Positions 15,042-24,257 of a stretch of 64,000 nucleotides of DNA are shown in pieces (the first letter of the stretch is position 1; every line of letters begins with the position of its first letter). The notes below the pieces were generated by a model. It worked only from the letters and a program-made list of their open reading frames with translations. It was not told the origin of the DNA and ran no database searches. The stretch is from CAZSMC01 sp964607755. Lineage in GTDB: Bacteria; Zhuqueibacterota; Zhuqueibacteria; Residuimicrobiales; Krinioviventaceae. The position numbers and the translations under genes were made by a program. The stretch is from positions 1 through 64,000 of the forward strand of contig CAZSMC010000014.1 of assembly GCA_964607755.1 (NCBI GenBank), read 5' to 3'.

Positions 15042-17342
15042 ATGATGAAAAAAATACATATTCTATTAATATTAATATTTGTTATATATGCAAGTTTATT
15101 GCAGAGCAATCCAGCCACCTCAATCATAGAAGGCACTGTCATAGATGCTGAAACAAAAGAAACATTGCCCGCTGTCAATGTTATGGTTGCACACAGTAAT
15201 ATAGGTGCTGCTACCGACAAGAGCGGTCGTTACCGAATAGGAAATATACCACCAGGAGAGGTTCACTTAATCGTCACCATGATGGGATACAAAAAAGAAA
15301 ATAGAACGGTTACTGTTGAACCTGATCAGAAAATTACAGTTAATTTTGCACTTGAATCGACTGTTTTGGAAATGGGGTCTGTCGTTATCACCGGCACAGC
15401 AACACCTCATCTTATAACAGACACGCCGGTGCGGACCGAAGTTATCCCCCGAAGATCGATTGAACGTAAACAGGCAACAAATTTAGCTGAAGCGCTCAGT
15501 TTTCATACCGGTATTCGAGTCGAGAACAATTGTCAAAATTGCAATTTTTCCCAGGTCAGGATTTTAGGCATGGGTGGTAAATATTCTCAGATTTTGATTG
15601 ACGGCGATCCGGTCATTAGTAGCCTGGCAAGTGTCTATGGCCTTGAGCATTTTCCCGAAGAGATGGTTGATCAAATTGAAATTGTTAAAGGGGGGGGTTC
15701 TGCGTTGTACGGCTCCGGAGCCGTTGCCGGGGTCATTAACATGATCACGCGCCGCCCCATAACCAATCAAGTTCGCATAAAATATCTCGGTCATTCCACT
15801 AAAGGTCAACCAGACCAGCACGTTGGTGCCGTCGCCGAGACGGTTAACGACACTGGTACTTCCGGGGCTTATGTTTTTGGCTCTTTTCGAAAACGGGCTC
15901 CGTATGACCACAACGGAGACGGATTCAGCGAACTTGGAGAATTAAAGCACGAATCCATGGGCCTCAAGTGGTATTACAAACCATTCGAAGAGTCGGAGTT
16001 TCTGGCTTCATTTCACAGAATACATGAGGAACGGCGAGGCGGCAACAAGTTTGGACGTCCGGTCCATGAGGCGGACATTGCTGAATGGATTGAACACTGG
16101 CGTTCCGGCGGCACAGTTCGTTGGCAACACAGACCTTATCTACTATTCGACTATAAAATTTATTATTCGTTCTCATTTGAAAATCGCACATCCTATTATG
16201 GAGGACGTGATGGGGATTCACCAGAGGATCAGTTAGAGGCATTGAATTACTATGGCAGAACGAAAAATCCCCTTCATATCGGAGGGTTCCAGGCAAATTA
16301 TCATGCGCGAAAACATCTCTTGACAGCGGGTGTACAGCATAAAAGTGATGATATTATGGACAAGACAGCGGCAGAGACTCCCTATCATCTCGATAAAGTA
16401 TACACAACGACCGGTCTTTTTCTGCAAGATAACCTCCATGTTGGTCACCAAGAAAAGTTCGAATTTGTCATTGGTGCTCGGCTCGATAAACACTCTGAAT
16501 TGGCCGAGTGGATTTTGAGTCCCAGATTCATTGCAAAATTTAACGCGGGCAAGGGATTTTTACTTCGAGCGGCTTATTCTACCGGATTTAAGCCGCCGCA
16601 AACTTATAATGAGGACCTGCATCTATGCGGTGTTGAGGGAGATCAGCGTATTATTCGAAATGCTCCGGATTTGAAAGAAGAAAGGAGCAACACACTCAGC
16701 ACGGGCATGGAATATAAAGGTAAAATAAATGGCATCCCGGCGTTATTTTCTGTTATGGTGTTCCGCACACGCCTGAATGATTCTTTTACCGAACAGTTTG
16801 TTGCCAAATCTGGCAGCATTGAAAGATGGCAACGAGTGAACAGCGACGGAGCTCAAGTGAGAGGAGCGGAACTGGATGTGGGCATCCAGCCTGTTTCCGG
16901 ATTCCGAATAAGAGGAGGTCTTACCTTTAAAAAAAGCCGATATGACAGTCCCCATGAAGACTTTGGGACAAAAAATTTCCTCCGAACCCCTGATTTGACC
17001 GGCAACCTTCGGCTCAACTTTTTTCCGACGGAACGCATTGATTGTTTTATCAGAGGAGATTATATTGGTCAAGCTGAAGTTCCGCATGAGGTCGTTGTTG
17101 AAGGACAGGAGAACCCGGATTTAATCCTGGAAAAAAGTCAAAGCTTTTTACAACTCGATCTCGGTATTATTTATCAATTACCACTGAACAATGGACTTGA
17201 TACCAAAATAAATACTGGTGTTAAAAATGTGACAAATTCTTTTCAAAACGATTTGGATACAGGGCCGGATCGAGACCCGGCTTTTATCTATGGTCCTATC
17301 CGTCCAAGAACATTCTACTTTGGTTTGGAGACCACATTTTAA
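15042..17342 (+). CDS. TonB-dependent outer-membrane receptor
   Basis: A 766-residue receptor. It has a signal peptide (about 1-22), then a carboxypeptidase-regulatory-like domain (IIEGTVIDAETKETLPAVNV to about residue 105). A plug follows (about 120-235) with NNCQNCNFSQVRILGMGG, YSQILIDGDPV and VEIVKGGGSALYGSGAVAGV-like elements, then a ~500-residue barrel ending in an aromatic residue (FGLETTF). The CxxC in the plug (CQNC) is typical of a metal- or cofactor-related receptor subgroup. The substrate is not identifiable. A strong terminator follows the gene. Confidence 0.92.
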   Translation: MMKKIHILLILIFVIYASLLQSNPATSIIEGTVIDAETKETLPAVNVMVAHSNIGAATDKSGRYRIGNIPPGEVHLIVTMMGYKKENRTVTVEPDQKITVNFALESTVLEMGSVVITGTATPHLITDTPVRTEVIPRRSIERKQATNLAEALSFHTGIRVENNCQNCNFSQVRILGMGGKYSQILIDGDPVISSLASVYGLEHFPEEMVDQIEIVKGGGSALYGSGAVAGVINMITRRPITNQVRIKYLGHSTKGQPDQHVGAVAETVNDTGTSGAYVFGSFRKRAPYDHNGDGFSELGELKHESMGLKWYYKPFEESEFLASFHRIHEERRGGNKFGRPVHEADIAEWIEHWRSGGTVRWQHRPYLLFDYKIYYSFSFENRTSYYGGRDGDSPEDQLEALNYYGRTKNPLHIGGFQANYHARKHLLTAGVQHKSDDIMDKTAAETPYHLDKVYTTTGLFLQDNLHVGHQEKFEFVIGARLDKHSELAEWILSPRFIAKFNAGKGFLLRAAYSTGFKPPQTYNEDLHLCGVEGDQRIIRNAPDLKEERSNTLSTGMEYKGKINGIPALFSVMVFRTRLNDSFTEQFVAKSGSIERWQRVNSDGAQVRGAELDVGIQPVSGFRIRGGLTFKKSRYDSPHEDFGTKNFLRTPDLTGNLRLNFFPTERIDCFIRGDYIGQAEVPHEVVVEGQENPDLILEKSQSFLQLDLGIIYQLPLNNGLDTKINTGVKNVTNSFQNDLDTGPDRDPAFIYGPIRPRTFYFGLETTF

Positions 17343-17351
17343 TACATATTT

Positions 17352-17394
17352 CGACGCTCCGGATTCGCATTGAAAACCGGAGCGTCGTTATTTA
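17352..17394 (+). terminator. Rho-independent terminator after the TonB receptor
   Basis: Perfect 11-bp arms cgacgctccgg (17352-17362) and ccggagcgtcg (17377-17387) with a 14-nt loop, followed by TTATTTAT. It lies 10 bp past the receptor stop and separates it from the convergent minus-strand cluster. Confidence 0.9.
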
Positions 17395-17494
17395 TCAATA
17401 CCCAAAAAACCACATGGTATTTTACAAAATTTGAAATAGATTCTGTATTCCGTAAGGATATTATTTCTTCATCACCAAACTTCTCGCTATGTAG

Positions 17495-19342
17495 TCATCC
17501 CGTTTGAAAACATTTTTCCCTTATTGATTCCCACATCGTCTTGATTTCCTGACTAATCTTTCCGTCCGTATACTCGACAACCGACAATCCTTTGACCTGG
17601 GCTTTGGTGATATTTTTATCAAAAGGCAGCATCCCAATAAAGTCCACGTCCTGGTGGCGAACAATTTTTTGTATCTCTTTTGCTTTTTCCACATTTAAAT
17701 CATATTTATTTACAATCACACCGGCACGGATACCAAAAAACTGAATAACTTTTAAAACGCGTTTCAGATCATGAATGCCGGATACTGTCGGCTCGGTCAC
17801 GACTGCAGCATAGTCCGCGCCTGTTAACGATGCAATGACCGGACATCCCGTTCCTGGCGAGCCATCAATAATTGATTCTCGTAAATTCACTTTCTGTGCC
17901 AGGTTCTCCTTGTTATTTCTTACGAGTGTCACCAATTTACCAGAATTTTCTTCAGCAATTCCGAGTTTGGCGTGGCTCATGGGGCCAAAACGTGTTTCGG
18001 ACACGTACCATTCGCCATTAACCGCGGGCTCACACTTTACAGCATTTTCCGTACAAACCAAAGCACACACCCCACAGCCTTCACATGTCATATCATCAAT
18101 AGAATAAACTATTTTGTCATTATAAAGTGATTCCTGGATCGCCTCAAACCGGCATGAATGTAAGCAATCTCCGCACCCTGTGCATTTATCAGGATCAATT
18201 TTACAACTGTCGCTACCACTAAAAAGTCCTTTTTCCTCAATTCGTGGTTTTAGTACAAGATGGAGATCGGCTGCATCGACGTCACAATCGGCAATCGTCA
18301 TGTTCTTATCCAACGCACAAAAACTGGCCACCAGCGATGTTTTACCTGTTCCACCCTTTCCGCTGATCACCACCAGTTCCTCGGTTTTTCCGCCAGTAGT
18401 TTGGGGGACGACCCCCGTGTTTCCACAGGATTGTACAACTTGTTTTCCAAGCAAGGATGTTTTTTCTTTTTTTCTGACCGGTTGTTTTTCCTGGGCGCGC
18501 TCAACAACTTTTTGTGAAATATGTGCAAACAAATCTCGATACTTTGGCAGCTTATCGACCACAAGATGTCCAATAGAGTAGCTTTCAGCAATATGTCGAT
18601 CATCCGGAATTTCTCCGATAATATCAAGAGAGGCATCTTGACAGTAGGTCTTCAAATCGTCGTTGAGATACTCAGCCCGATTAACCAAAACGACAGGTTC
18701 GTGCCCCAACTCCCGGCACATATCGACAGCCAGCTTTAAATCATGGATTCCAAAAGGTGTCGGATCGGTTACCAACACGCAGAGATCAGCATCCTTCACT
18801 GTTTCAACCACCGGACAGGCCGTGCCTGGCGATGAATCCAAAATGTTGATTCCCTCACCCACATAATCTTTCACTCTTTTTATAAGGCGCGGAGACATGC
18901 CGCCTTCGGCCGTCTCGAGCTCAGCGTAATGGAAACTAATTTGTCCGCTGTGACCGTGCCGTAATCGGCCAATTTTTCGTTGCTTTTCAATAATCGCCTT
19001 TTCCGGACAAACGATTGTGCACGCACCGCAAATATGGCAAAGATTCTTAAAGAAAAGAGCCTTCCCGTTTACCATAGCAATGGCATTGTAATGACAGGCT
19101 TGGGCACACCGACCACAGGCGGTGCATTTATCCTCATCAATACCAACAGGAGAAAGTAAGGTCACATCGCTTTCATGTTCAATTTGCGGTTTTAAAAAGA
19201 GGTGGCCGTTAGGTTCTTCTACATCGCAATCCAGATAGCGCACTTTCTGTCCTGCTTTTTCTAAACTTTTGGCCATATTTGTCGATAAAAACGTTTTTCC
19301 GGTTCCGCCTTTACCGCTTGATATCGCAATTTTTAAAGTCAT
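17495..19342 (-). CDS. Tandem fused MinD/NBP35-type ATPases, each with an inserted ferredoxin domain
   Basis: A 615-residue chain made of two copies of the P-loop ATPase that carries an inserted 2x[4Fe-4S] ferredoxin. Copy 1 has ISSGKGGTGKT (7-17), then CTACGRCAQAC and CHICGACTIVC; copy 2 (from about residue 320) has ISGKGGTGKTS, then CTGCGDCLHSC and CEGCGVCALVC. Both have SPGTxCPV and TEP/TDP-x-GIHDL segments. In anaerobes these are usually two neighbouring genes, for example in the orange-protein operon of Desulfovibrio, and are thought to assist metal-sulfur cluster assembly. Here a ~45-residue linker joins them. It is the last gene of the Fur-headed cluster. Confidence 0.92.
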   Translation of the reverse strand: MTLKIAISSGKGGTGKTFLSTNMAKSLEKAGQKVRYLDCDVEEPNGHLFLKPQIEHESDVTLLSPVGIDEDKCTACGRCAQACHYNAIAMVNGKALFFKNLCHICGACTIVCPEKAIIEKQRKIGRLRHGHSGQISFHYAELETAEGGMSPRLIKRVKDYVGEGINILDSSPGTACPVVETVKDADLCVLVTDPTPFGIHDLKLAVDMCRELGHEPVVLVNRAEYLNDDLKTYCQDASLDIIGEIPDDRHIAESYSIGHLVVDKLPKYRDLFAHISQKVVERAQEKQPVRKKEKTSLLGKQVVQSCGNTGVVPQTTGGKTEELVVISGKGGTGKTSLVASFCALDKNMTIADCDVDAADLHLVLKPRIEEKGLFSGSDSCKIDPDKCTGCGDCLHSCRFEAIQESLYNDKIVYSIDDMTCEGCGVCALVCTENAVKCEPAVNGEWYVSETRFGPMSHAKLGIAEENSGKLVTLVRNNKENLAQKVNLRESIIDGSPGTGCPVIASLTGADYAAVVTEPTVSGIHDLKRVLKVIQFFGIRAGVIVNKYDLNVEKAKEIQKIVRHQDVDFIGMLPFDKNITKAQVKGLSVVEYTDGKISQEIKTMWESIREKCFQTG

Positions 19343-19505
19343 GTGCTAATCCCTTTTCCTTTACTTTAGGTTCACTATATTAAATCGTTAATACTCAGGA
19401 TTAATTATAAATCCATCTCAAAAGATGGGTTTACTAAACATGTGGTTTTCCTTTACAATTTTTTTATGCTAAAAATCACAAACTTGACTGACCTTTTAAG
19501 GCTAT

Positions 19506-20285
19506 TTATCTGTTCTTTAATCGTTCATTCAGGCTTCCATCGGGAAGCATCCAATCCGGATGATAGTCGCCGTTCTCTTCTTTTTGATAGCGGATACAGT
19601 TCTGCCACAATCCTCTGCAGTACAATTCAATCCACTTTCGCTCCAGCCGGCCCTGTTCGTAGAAGCGTTTCATCGGACAACAGGCATACCATTTACATTC
19701 ATGTAAAAGTGTAGATAACTTTTTATAATTTTTAATAGCTTCAGATTCGAATTCAGGATGATACAGCATCGATGCCGGATGCGGTAGAGGAAAAATTTTC
19801 TGATTATCCGAAAAAACAAGCTGGCCATAAAGTGTAGAAAAATCCTGTCGTGCTGCCGGCGGATCAGCATCGTATTTTTCTAAAATCATCCGCGTTGCAT
19901 AATATCCCAAAGGCACTATGACTTGTGGCTGGATGATGGATATTTCATCCTCCAAAAAATATCTGCAGGATTCAATTTCATCCATTTTAGGGCGCCGATT
20001 CTTTGGCAACATGCATTTGATCAAATTGGTCATATAGATTCTATTTCTTCGAATCTGAGCTGCCTTTAATAATTTGTTCAGAATACGACCGGAAGGACCG
20101 ATAAACATTTTATCATGCTTGTCTTCTTCTTGACCCGGCGAAAGCGCAACCAGCATCAACCGGCTATCAACATCTCCCTCCCCGCACAAAACATTTGTGC
20201 GAGTGAGAGATAATCGACAGTTAGTGCACGTTTTCAGATGGGTGTTTAGTTTTTCAATCGCTTGTCTTTTATTTTTAAAACTCAT
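19506..20285 (-). CDS. Family-4-type uracil-DNA glycosylase with C-terminal extension
   Basis: A 259-residue protein. CTNCRL (about 20-25) and later cysteines (LIKCMLP; ESCRYF) fit the Fe-S cluster of family 4 glycosylases. Active-site region 1 reads ALSPGQEED, and the C-terminal motif is LPHPASMLYH. Residues ~200-259 form an extra domain (WYACCPMKRFYEQGRLERKW, PDWMLPDGSLNERL) found in some anaerobes. The expected role is excision of uracil from DNA. The divergent first motif means substrate range may differ. Confidence 0.82.
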   Translation of the reverse strand: MSFKNKRQAIEKLNTHLKTCTNCRLSLTRTNVLCGEGDVDSRLMLVALSPGQEEDKHDKMFIGPSGRILNKLLKAAQIRRNRIYMTNLIKCMLPKNRRPKMDEIESCRYFLEDEISIIQPQVIVPLGYYATRMILEKYDADPPAARQDFSTLYGQLVFSDNQKIFPLPHPASMLYHPEFESEAIKNYKKLSTLLHECKWYACCPMKRFYEQGRLERKWIELYCRGLWQNCIRYQKEENGDYHPDWMLPDGSLNERLKNR

Positions 20286-20324
20286 ATTCTGAATTTTATC
20301 TGGGACGACCTCTTTGCAATCAAT

Positions 20325-21122
20325 TCAAGCTTTTAATTTTTCATCAAGATATGAATAAATGACAGTAAAAATATTGTTGATTTTAGAAGATTTCGGCAAA
20401 ACATCGCGGATCAATTCCAGATAACCTCGTGACTGTACAGCATGCAATGCCGGCGTAAAGTTCATATCATAAATCCAGCCGATTTGAAGCAGCTTAAAAT
20501 CATTTAAATTTTGAATATCATGAACATTGACAATTTCTTTGTTCATTAAATTTTGATAAACCGCATCAGAGAACCCAGGTGTATCCGGAAGATCAAGTTC
20601 GATGGCGCCATTGCGTTTGCCATCATTTTGGTGATAATAATCAGTGACAACACGCCAGATGTCCAGTTTATCAGCATCGCGCAACAATTTGGCAAAGAAC
20701 AAGCATTTTTCTGTTTCTTCCATAGGCAATTCAGCGCGGTTATGATACCGAATGGTCCGTAGAATGAGGCTTTTTATCGGTTTCTCTATATCACCGAAAA
20801 CGCTGAAATCTTGCAGTATTTTTACACCGAGTTCGGCGTGGTTGGCTGAGCGTCGGTCCACAAACGTATTGTAACGAACATATTGTTCGAAACGACCGGT
20901 ATCGTGAAACAGGGCAATGATCTCGGCTAACCGTTTTTCATCATCGCTCAAGCCAAGCTGATCGGATAGTGTTAAAATTTCTTTGCAGACTTTTTTTGTA
21001 TGTTCTTGTTTAAGAGTGATATTTTGCTGTAAATCAATATCACCTTGTTTGAATCCTTGAACATAGCTAAAAAACCATGCCTTTAAATCGTTTACACTAT
21101 TTTTGTCAATTTGTATTTTCAA
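20325..21122 (-). CDS. HD-domain phosphohydrolase
   Basis: A 265-residue protein. The HD signature is FHDTGRFEQYVRYNTF (about 72-87), with a preceding metal-ligand histidine in LKQEHTKKVCKEIL, then IRYHNRAELP and LLRDADKLDIWRVV. This is a metal-dependent phosphohydrolase of unknown substrate. No GGDEF, response-regulator or other partner domain is attached. It sits between the MBL protein and the glycosylase, on the same strand, with short gaps. Confidence 0.82.
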   Translation of the reverse strand: MKIQIDKNSVNDLKAWFFSYVQGFKQGDIDLQQNITLKQEHTKKVCKEILTLSDQLGLSDDEKRLAEIIALFHDTGRFEQYVRYNTFVDRRSANHAELGVKILQDFSVFGDIEKPIKSLILRTIRYHNRAELPMEETEKCLFFAKLLRDADKLDIWRVVTDYYHQNDGKRNGAIELDLPDTPGFSDAVYQNLMNKEIVNVHDIQNLNDFKLLQIGWIYDMNFTPALHAVQSRGYLELIRDVLPKSSKINNIFTVIYSYLDEKLKA

Positions 21123-21164
21123 GCAATAAGCCTTTTCATTATGATCTGAAAAATGTTGATCTTT

Positions 21165-21803
21165 TCATAATTCTATAATTTTTCCCGTACCACCTTTAAC
21201 ATACTTTTCAGGGTACCGAGATTTAATTTCTGTAATGTGTTGTGTGCAATGCGTCGGACAAATGATTCCAAATCCTTGAAATAATTCATACTCGTCGAAT
21301 CCATGCAGTCCGCCAATGATCCCGTAAACTCTGCCAAATTGTGAAGCCGCTTTAATAATATGTTGCATTTTGGGATGGGAACATCCGACCACCAAAACAA
21401 GACCCTTGTCTGTCTTGACTGCCATTGACTGTTCGATATGATCAAGTTCTCCGGTAGAAAAAATATTTTCATAGAGTTGTGTTGGTTTACCCACGTAAAT
21501 GACCTCTTTTGCATTCCGAACGCCCCGGAATGAAACCGGGGCAAAAATTTTGACATTACTGTTTTCATTGAGAAACGCTGAAAGCCCACCTGTGTGATCA
21601 AAATGAGCATGGGAAATAAAGACATCATCAATTGAAGACAGATCGACATTGAGTTTTTTCATATTCTCAAGCAATATAGAACCATTTGATCCTGTATCGA
21701 AAAGGATTGTTTTGTCTGGAACTTCTACAAGACAAGAAAATCCCCAATCAGATTCAAGACCCTGCTTGTACACAGTGTTATCATAAAGGATTGTGATTTT
21801 CAT
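21165..21803 (-). CDS. MBL-fold metallo-hydrolase (COG1237 type)
   Basis: A 212-residue protein starting MKITILYDNT. The metal-binding motif is FISHAHFDHTGGL (about 66-78), with VVGCSHPKMQHII, GGLHGFDE and CPTHCTQH supplying later ligands. This matches the subgroup with dihydropterin-related synthases of archaea, but the reaction cannot be assigned. The start at 21803 is chosen because GGGAG lies six bases upstream; longer versions would place the ribosome-binding site inside the gene. The upstream membrane gene ends 23 bp inside this gene. Confidence 0.82.
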   Translation of the reverse strand: MKITILYDNTVYKQGLESDWGFSCLVEVPDKTILFDTGSNGSILLENMKKLNVDLSSIDDVFISHAHFDHTGGLSAFLNENSNVKIFAPVSFRGVRNAKEVIYVGKPTQLYENIFSTGELDHIEQSMAVKTDKGLVLVVGCSHPKMQHIIKAASQFGRVYGIIGGLHGFDEYELFQGFGIICPTHCTQHITEIKSRYPEKYVKGGTGKIIEL

Positions 21804-22440
21804 GGTCATCTCCCATTTTTTTCTCTTTAACAAATAATAACGGAAATACAATATCACTCAGACAGCATGGCGTCCAGACGGCGAGAAATAAAAAGACAAA
21901 AAGTGCGACATAAGAATACCAGGGTAAAGCGCTTCCAATGGCCATGAGAATGTGAAACAATGACGCCCATGTACTCAACAAAACATGTCCTGCATGAGGG
22001 ATTTTTGTTGTGGGCTTGAAATAAGCAAGGAAAACGCCCAGAATTGCCAGGGGATTAACCAGCCACCATTTTTCAATAAATCCGAGGTGAATCTCGCGAT
22101 GCGGCATGTCTAACAACACTTCTGCTAAAAAAGGAATAATAGAGTCGCTGAGGGTAGCAATGCCAATTGACCCGACATACCCGATGAGCATGAGAATCCA
22201 CAGATTGCATTCTCCCTTTATGCATTTTTTCGTCAAATGATCACATGTATGAAGTTTATAAATTGATGCTGTAACCAGCGCACTGAGAACCACATGTATC
22301 GGATGAAGGACATAAAATATATTGTACGATATCTGTTGGGGTATCCTGAAAGAAACGATAATAATAAGGATACCCGTCAACGCACCAAAGCTAGTAAATG
22401 GAGCGTGTTGCTTTAACTCTTTCGAAATATGTTTGACCAT
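21781..22440 (-). CDS. Uncharacterised polytopic membrane protein
   Basis: About 219 residues from MVKHISKELK, with six or seven hydrophobic helices. Histidine- and cysteine-containing stretches occur (VLHPIHVVLS, YKLHTCDHLTKKC, PHREIHLGF, PHAGHVLLSTWASLFH). The start at 22440 follows a GAGGTG ribosome-binding site; the longer frame to 22473 lacks one. I do not recognise a named family. The paired histidines and the neighbourhood of metal-cluster genes suggest metal handling, which is only inference. Confidence 0.65.
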   Translation of the reverse strand: MVKHISKELKQHAPFTSFGALTGILIIIVSFRIPQQISYNIFYVLHPIHVVLSALVTASIYKLHTCDHLTKKCIKGECNLWILMLIGYVGSIGIATLSDSIIPFLAEVLLDMPHREIHLGFIEKWWLVNPLAILGVFLAYFKPTTKIPHAGHVLLSTWASLFHILMAIGSALPWYSYVALFVFLFLAVWTPCCLSDIVFPLLFVKEKKMGDDHENHNPL

Positions 22441-22469
22441 TCTACACCTCGACAGTTTGTCTGAAAAGT

Positions 22470-22494
22470 GCAAAAAAGTTTTTTACTTTTTTGC
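22470..22494. terminator. A/T-rich hairpin upstream of the membrane protein gene
   Basis: Perfect 10-bp arms gcaaaaaagt (22470-22479) and acttttttgc (22485-22494) around a 5-T loop. It lies between the methyltransferase fragment and the membrane protein gene on the minus strand, and could weakly terminate or attenuate the upstream transcript. Confidence 0.45.
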
Positions 22495-22510
22495 GATACT
22501 TCCTGAATAT

Positions 22511-22729
22511 TCAAATGCATTTTGCTTTTTGATTTAACTTTTTTAATTCATGCTCATTTTTATCCAGCGCATAGACAACGCCTGACGAACCCACCGCTTG
22601 AGCAGCCGGAATGCTGTAATGACCGTTTCGGGCACCAAAATCCAAAATCGTCTGTCCGGCTTTTAAGCCAATTTTTCGTAAGAAATTTATTCCTTTATCT
22701 TTTTCCCAATTTTCCATTGCACTTTTCAT
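22511..22729 (-). pseudogene. N-terminal stub of a class I SAM methyltransferase
   Basis: Seventy-two residues from MKSAMENWEK. They include the complete SAM motif I, LDFGARNGHYSIPAAQ, and the acidic end of strand 2 (VVYALDKNE), then stop after KLNQKAKCI. Relatives are about 190 residues, so roughly two thirds is missing, including the catalytic and C-terminal strands. It cannot form a complete Rossmann methyltransferase. It begins 8 bp after the radical SAM gene. Confidence 0.7.
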
Positions 22730-22736
22730 AGTCACT

Positions 22737-23693
22737 CTACTTGTGCTTTTTTTGTGAATGGTACAATTTTCTGGCATAAAATGTATAGTCCTGAAAACTT
22801 TTTCTTACCAACAATTCTCGTTCAATCATTTGTTCAACGACAGACCAATCCGAACCGGCCTTTTTCAAGAATTCATCGATTGCTTCTTCTCGCATTGGAT
22901 GAACGGCCGTGATGTTTAAGAGGTCTTTTTCAACATCACCGGTAAAGGCAAAGGCGTTGCCTTCGTATCCGATAAGATATTCCACGTTGTGTGTTTCCGA
23001 GTTCATTATGTGATACGCACGAATCAGAGCTTCCTCGCTCGGTGCTTGCACCCATTTCTCGGCCGGGGGTCTTATTGGAATAGAAAGATATGACGTGTTC
23101 GGTGATAAGGTTTTCATGAAATGCGCCACTTTTTTGATATGCTCTTTACTATCATTCACATCACGAACAAGCATGGTTTCTGTAACCAATGTACCGTGAT
23201 ATTCCTTTGAGAATTCGACAATGCCGTTCAGAATGCTCTCAAGTTCCAGAGCACGATGAGGCCGGTTGATTTTACGCCAGATATCTTTTTCTACAGCATC
23301 GACTTTAACTGAAACCCAATCGGCTTTTTTTAGATCGTCTTTCACTTTATCATCCCATATAAGAGAGGCATTTGTGATGACGGCGATTTTTTTGCCGGTC
23401 TCTCGAATCAATTCTATCTCTTTGCCGAGATTGATATCCAGCGTCGGCTCTCCATCTGGTACAAACGTGAGATAATCGATTCGTTCTTTCGCCTTGTCAG
23501 CAGACTCTATTTTATCAGTTACACTTTTTTGAATATCTTCTGGCTCATAAAATTGACAGCGTTCAGCTTGCATTTTTTTCGTGCGTCCTAACTGACAGTA
23601 TACGCACGAATAAGTACACGACTTTGGTGGAATATTATTGATGCCCACACTTTGTCCGAGTCTTCGAGAAGGCACTGGTCCGAATGTCATCAT
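22737..23693 (-). CDS. Radical SAM protein of the metal-cluster neighbourhood
   Basis: About 318 residues starting MMTFGPVPSRRLGQSVG. The Fe-S motif is CTYSCVYCQLG (CxxxCxxC, about residues 23-33), followed by FVPDGEPTLDINLG and the TNASLIWDD and IPIRPPAEKW segments. The AGGAGG at 23698-23703 lies four bases upstream of the ATG and marks this as the real start, although the frame stays open upstream through an Mrp fragment. Such proteins accompany NBP35/Mrp ATPases and NifX-like proteins in anaerobes. The substrate is unknown; it may modify a peptide or tRNA. Confidence 0.85.
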   Translation of the reverse strand: MMTFGPVPSRRLGQSVGINNIPPKSCTYSCVYCQLGRTKKMQAERCQFYEPEDIQKSVTDKIESADKAKERIDYLTFVPDGEPTLDINLGKEIELIRETGKKIAVITNASLIWDDKVKDDLKKADWVSVKVDAVEKDIWRKINRPHRALELESILNGIVEFSKEYHGTLVTETMLVRDVNDSKEHIKKVAHFMKTLSPNTSYLSIPIRPPAEKWVQAPSEEALIRAYHIMNSETHNVEYLIGYEGNAFAFTGDVEKDLLNITAVHPMREEAIDEFLKKAGSDWSVVEQMIERELLVRKSFQDYTFYARKLYHSQKKHK

Positions 23694-23846
23694 AAAACCT
23701 CCTGAAATATTCACCGCGACGGTTGTTTTGCCCACTCCGCCCTTGCCGCTAAAAACCACAATCCGGCGCTTAATTTTCTTCAGAACGTTTTCAATGCGTT
23801 CGTTCTGTTCCTCTATCTGTTTTGCTCTTTCTGGATTTACGTTCAT
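23694..23846 (-). pseudogene. N-terminal fragment of an Mrp/NBP35 ATPase fused in frame to the radical SAM gene
   Basis: The 51 codons read as the start of an Mrp/ApbC ATPase: helix MNVNPERAKQIEEQNERIE, then RRIVVFSGKGGVGKTTVAVN with an intact P-loop. The frame then runs into the radical SAM ribosome-binding site. Everything beyond the first strand and P-loop (about 200 residues) is missing. The frame is open across the junction, so a fusion protein of 369 residues could be made if translation starts at 23846. A deletion ending just before the next gene's ribosome-binding site explains this best. Confidence 0.75.
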
Positions 23847-23884
23847 TTATTCTGACTCTTAAAATAATAGCTCCCTATTCAATG

Positions 23885-24187
23885 TTATAATTTCTCTTGA
23901 ACAGATTTTAATTTGTGATTCGTCGTTAATTGTTTATCTTTTCGGTCATCAATCTTAATGGCAGTTATAACTCTATTTATATCCTTATTCAAAACAGCAT
24001 GATGCATTTTGGTAGCTATGGTGAACAATCTCTCTATAGAATCTGCCTCTATTATTGTTCCCATTGGTGTAAGGTTATATTTTACATCTTTGTTTTCTTT
24101 TAGCGCTTTTATCGATTCGGCTACATATTTACTCACAGAAGCTGTTTCCGTGCCCAAAGGTATGACACTAATCTCCATAATTGGCAT
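23885..24187 (-). CDS. MTH1187/YkoF-type thiamine-binding protein
   Basis: A 100-residue protein with the family strands MEISVIPLGTETASVSKYVA (from residue 4) and YNLTPMGTIIEAD, and an RVITAIKIDDR end. Members form ferredoxin-like oligomers; some bind thiamine or related small molecules. Its recurrent presence beside NifX-like and MinD-type genes suggests a role in the same process. It is preceded by a purine-rich sequence and follows the NifX-like gene. Confidence 0.85.
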   Translation of the reverse strand: MPIMEISVIPLGTETASVSKYVAESIKALKENKDVKYNLTPMGTIIEADSIERLFTIATKMHHAVLNKDINRVITAIKIDDRKDKQLTTNHKLKSVQEKL

Positions 24188-24257
24188 TTCAATTGTCTCC
24201 TAATTGTAAACGTTTCTAATAATCAATTAAATTGTTAACAAATATACTCCACTTCTC

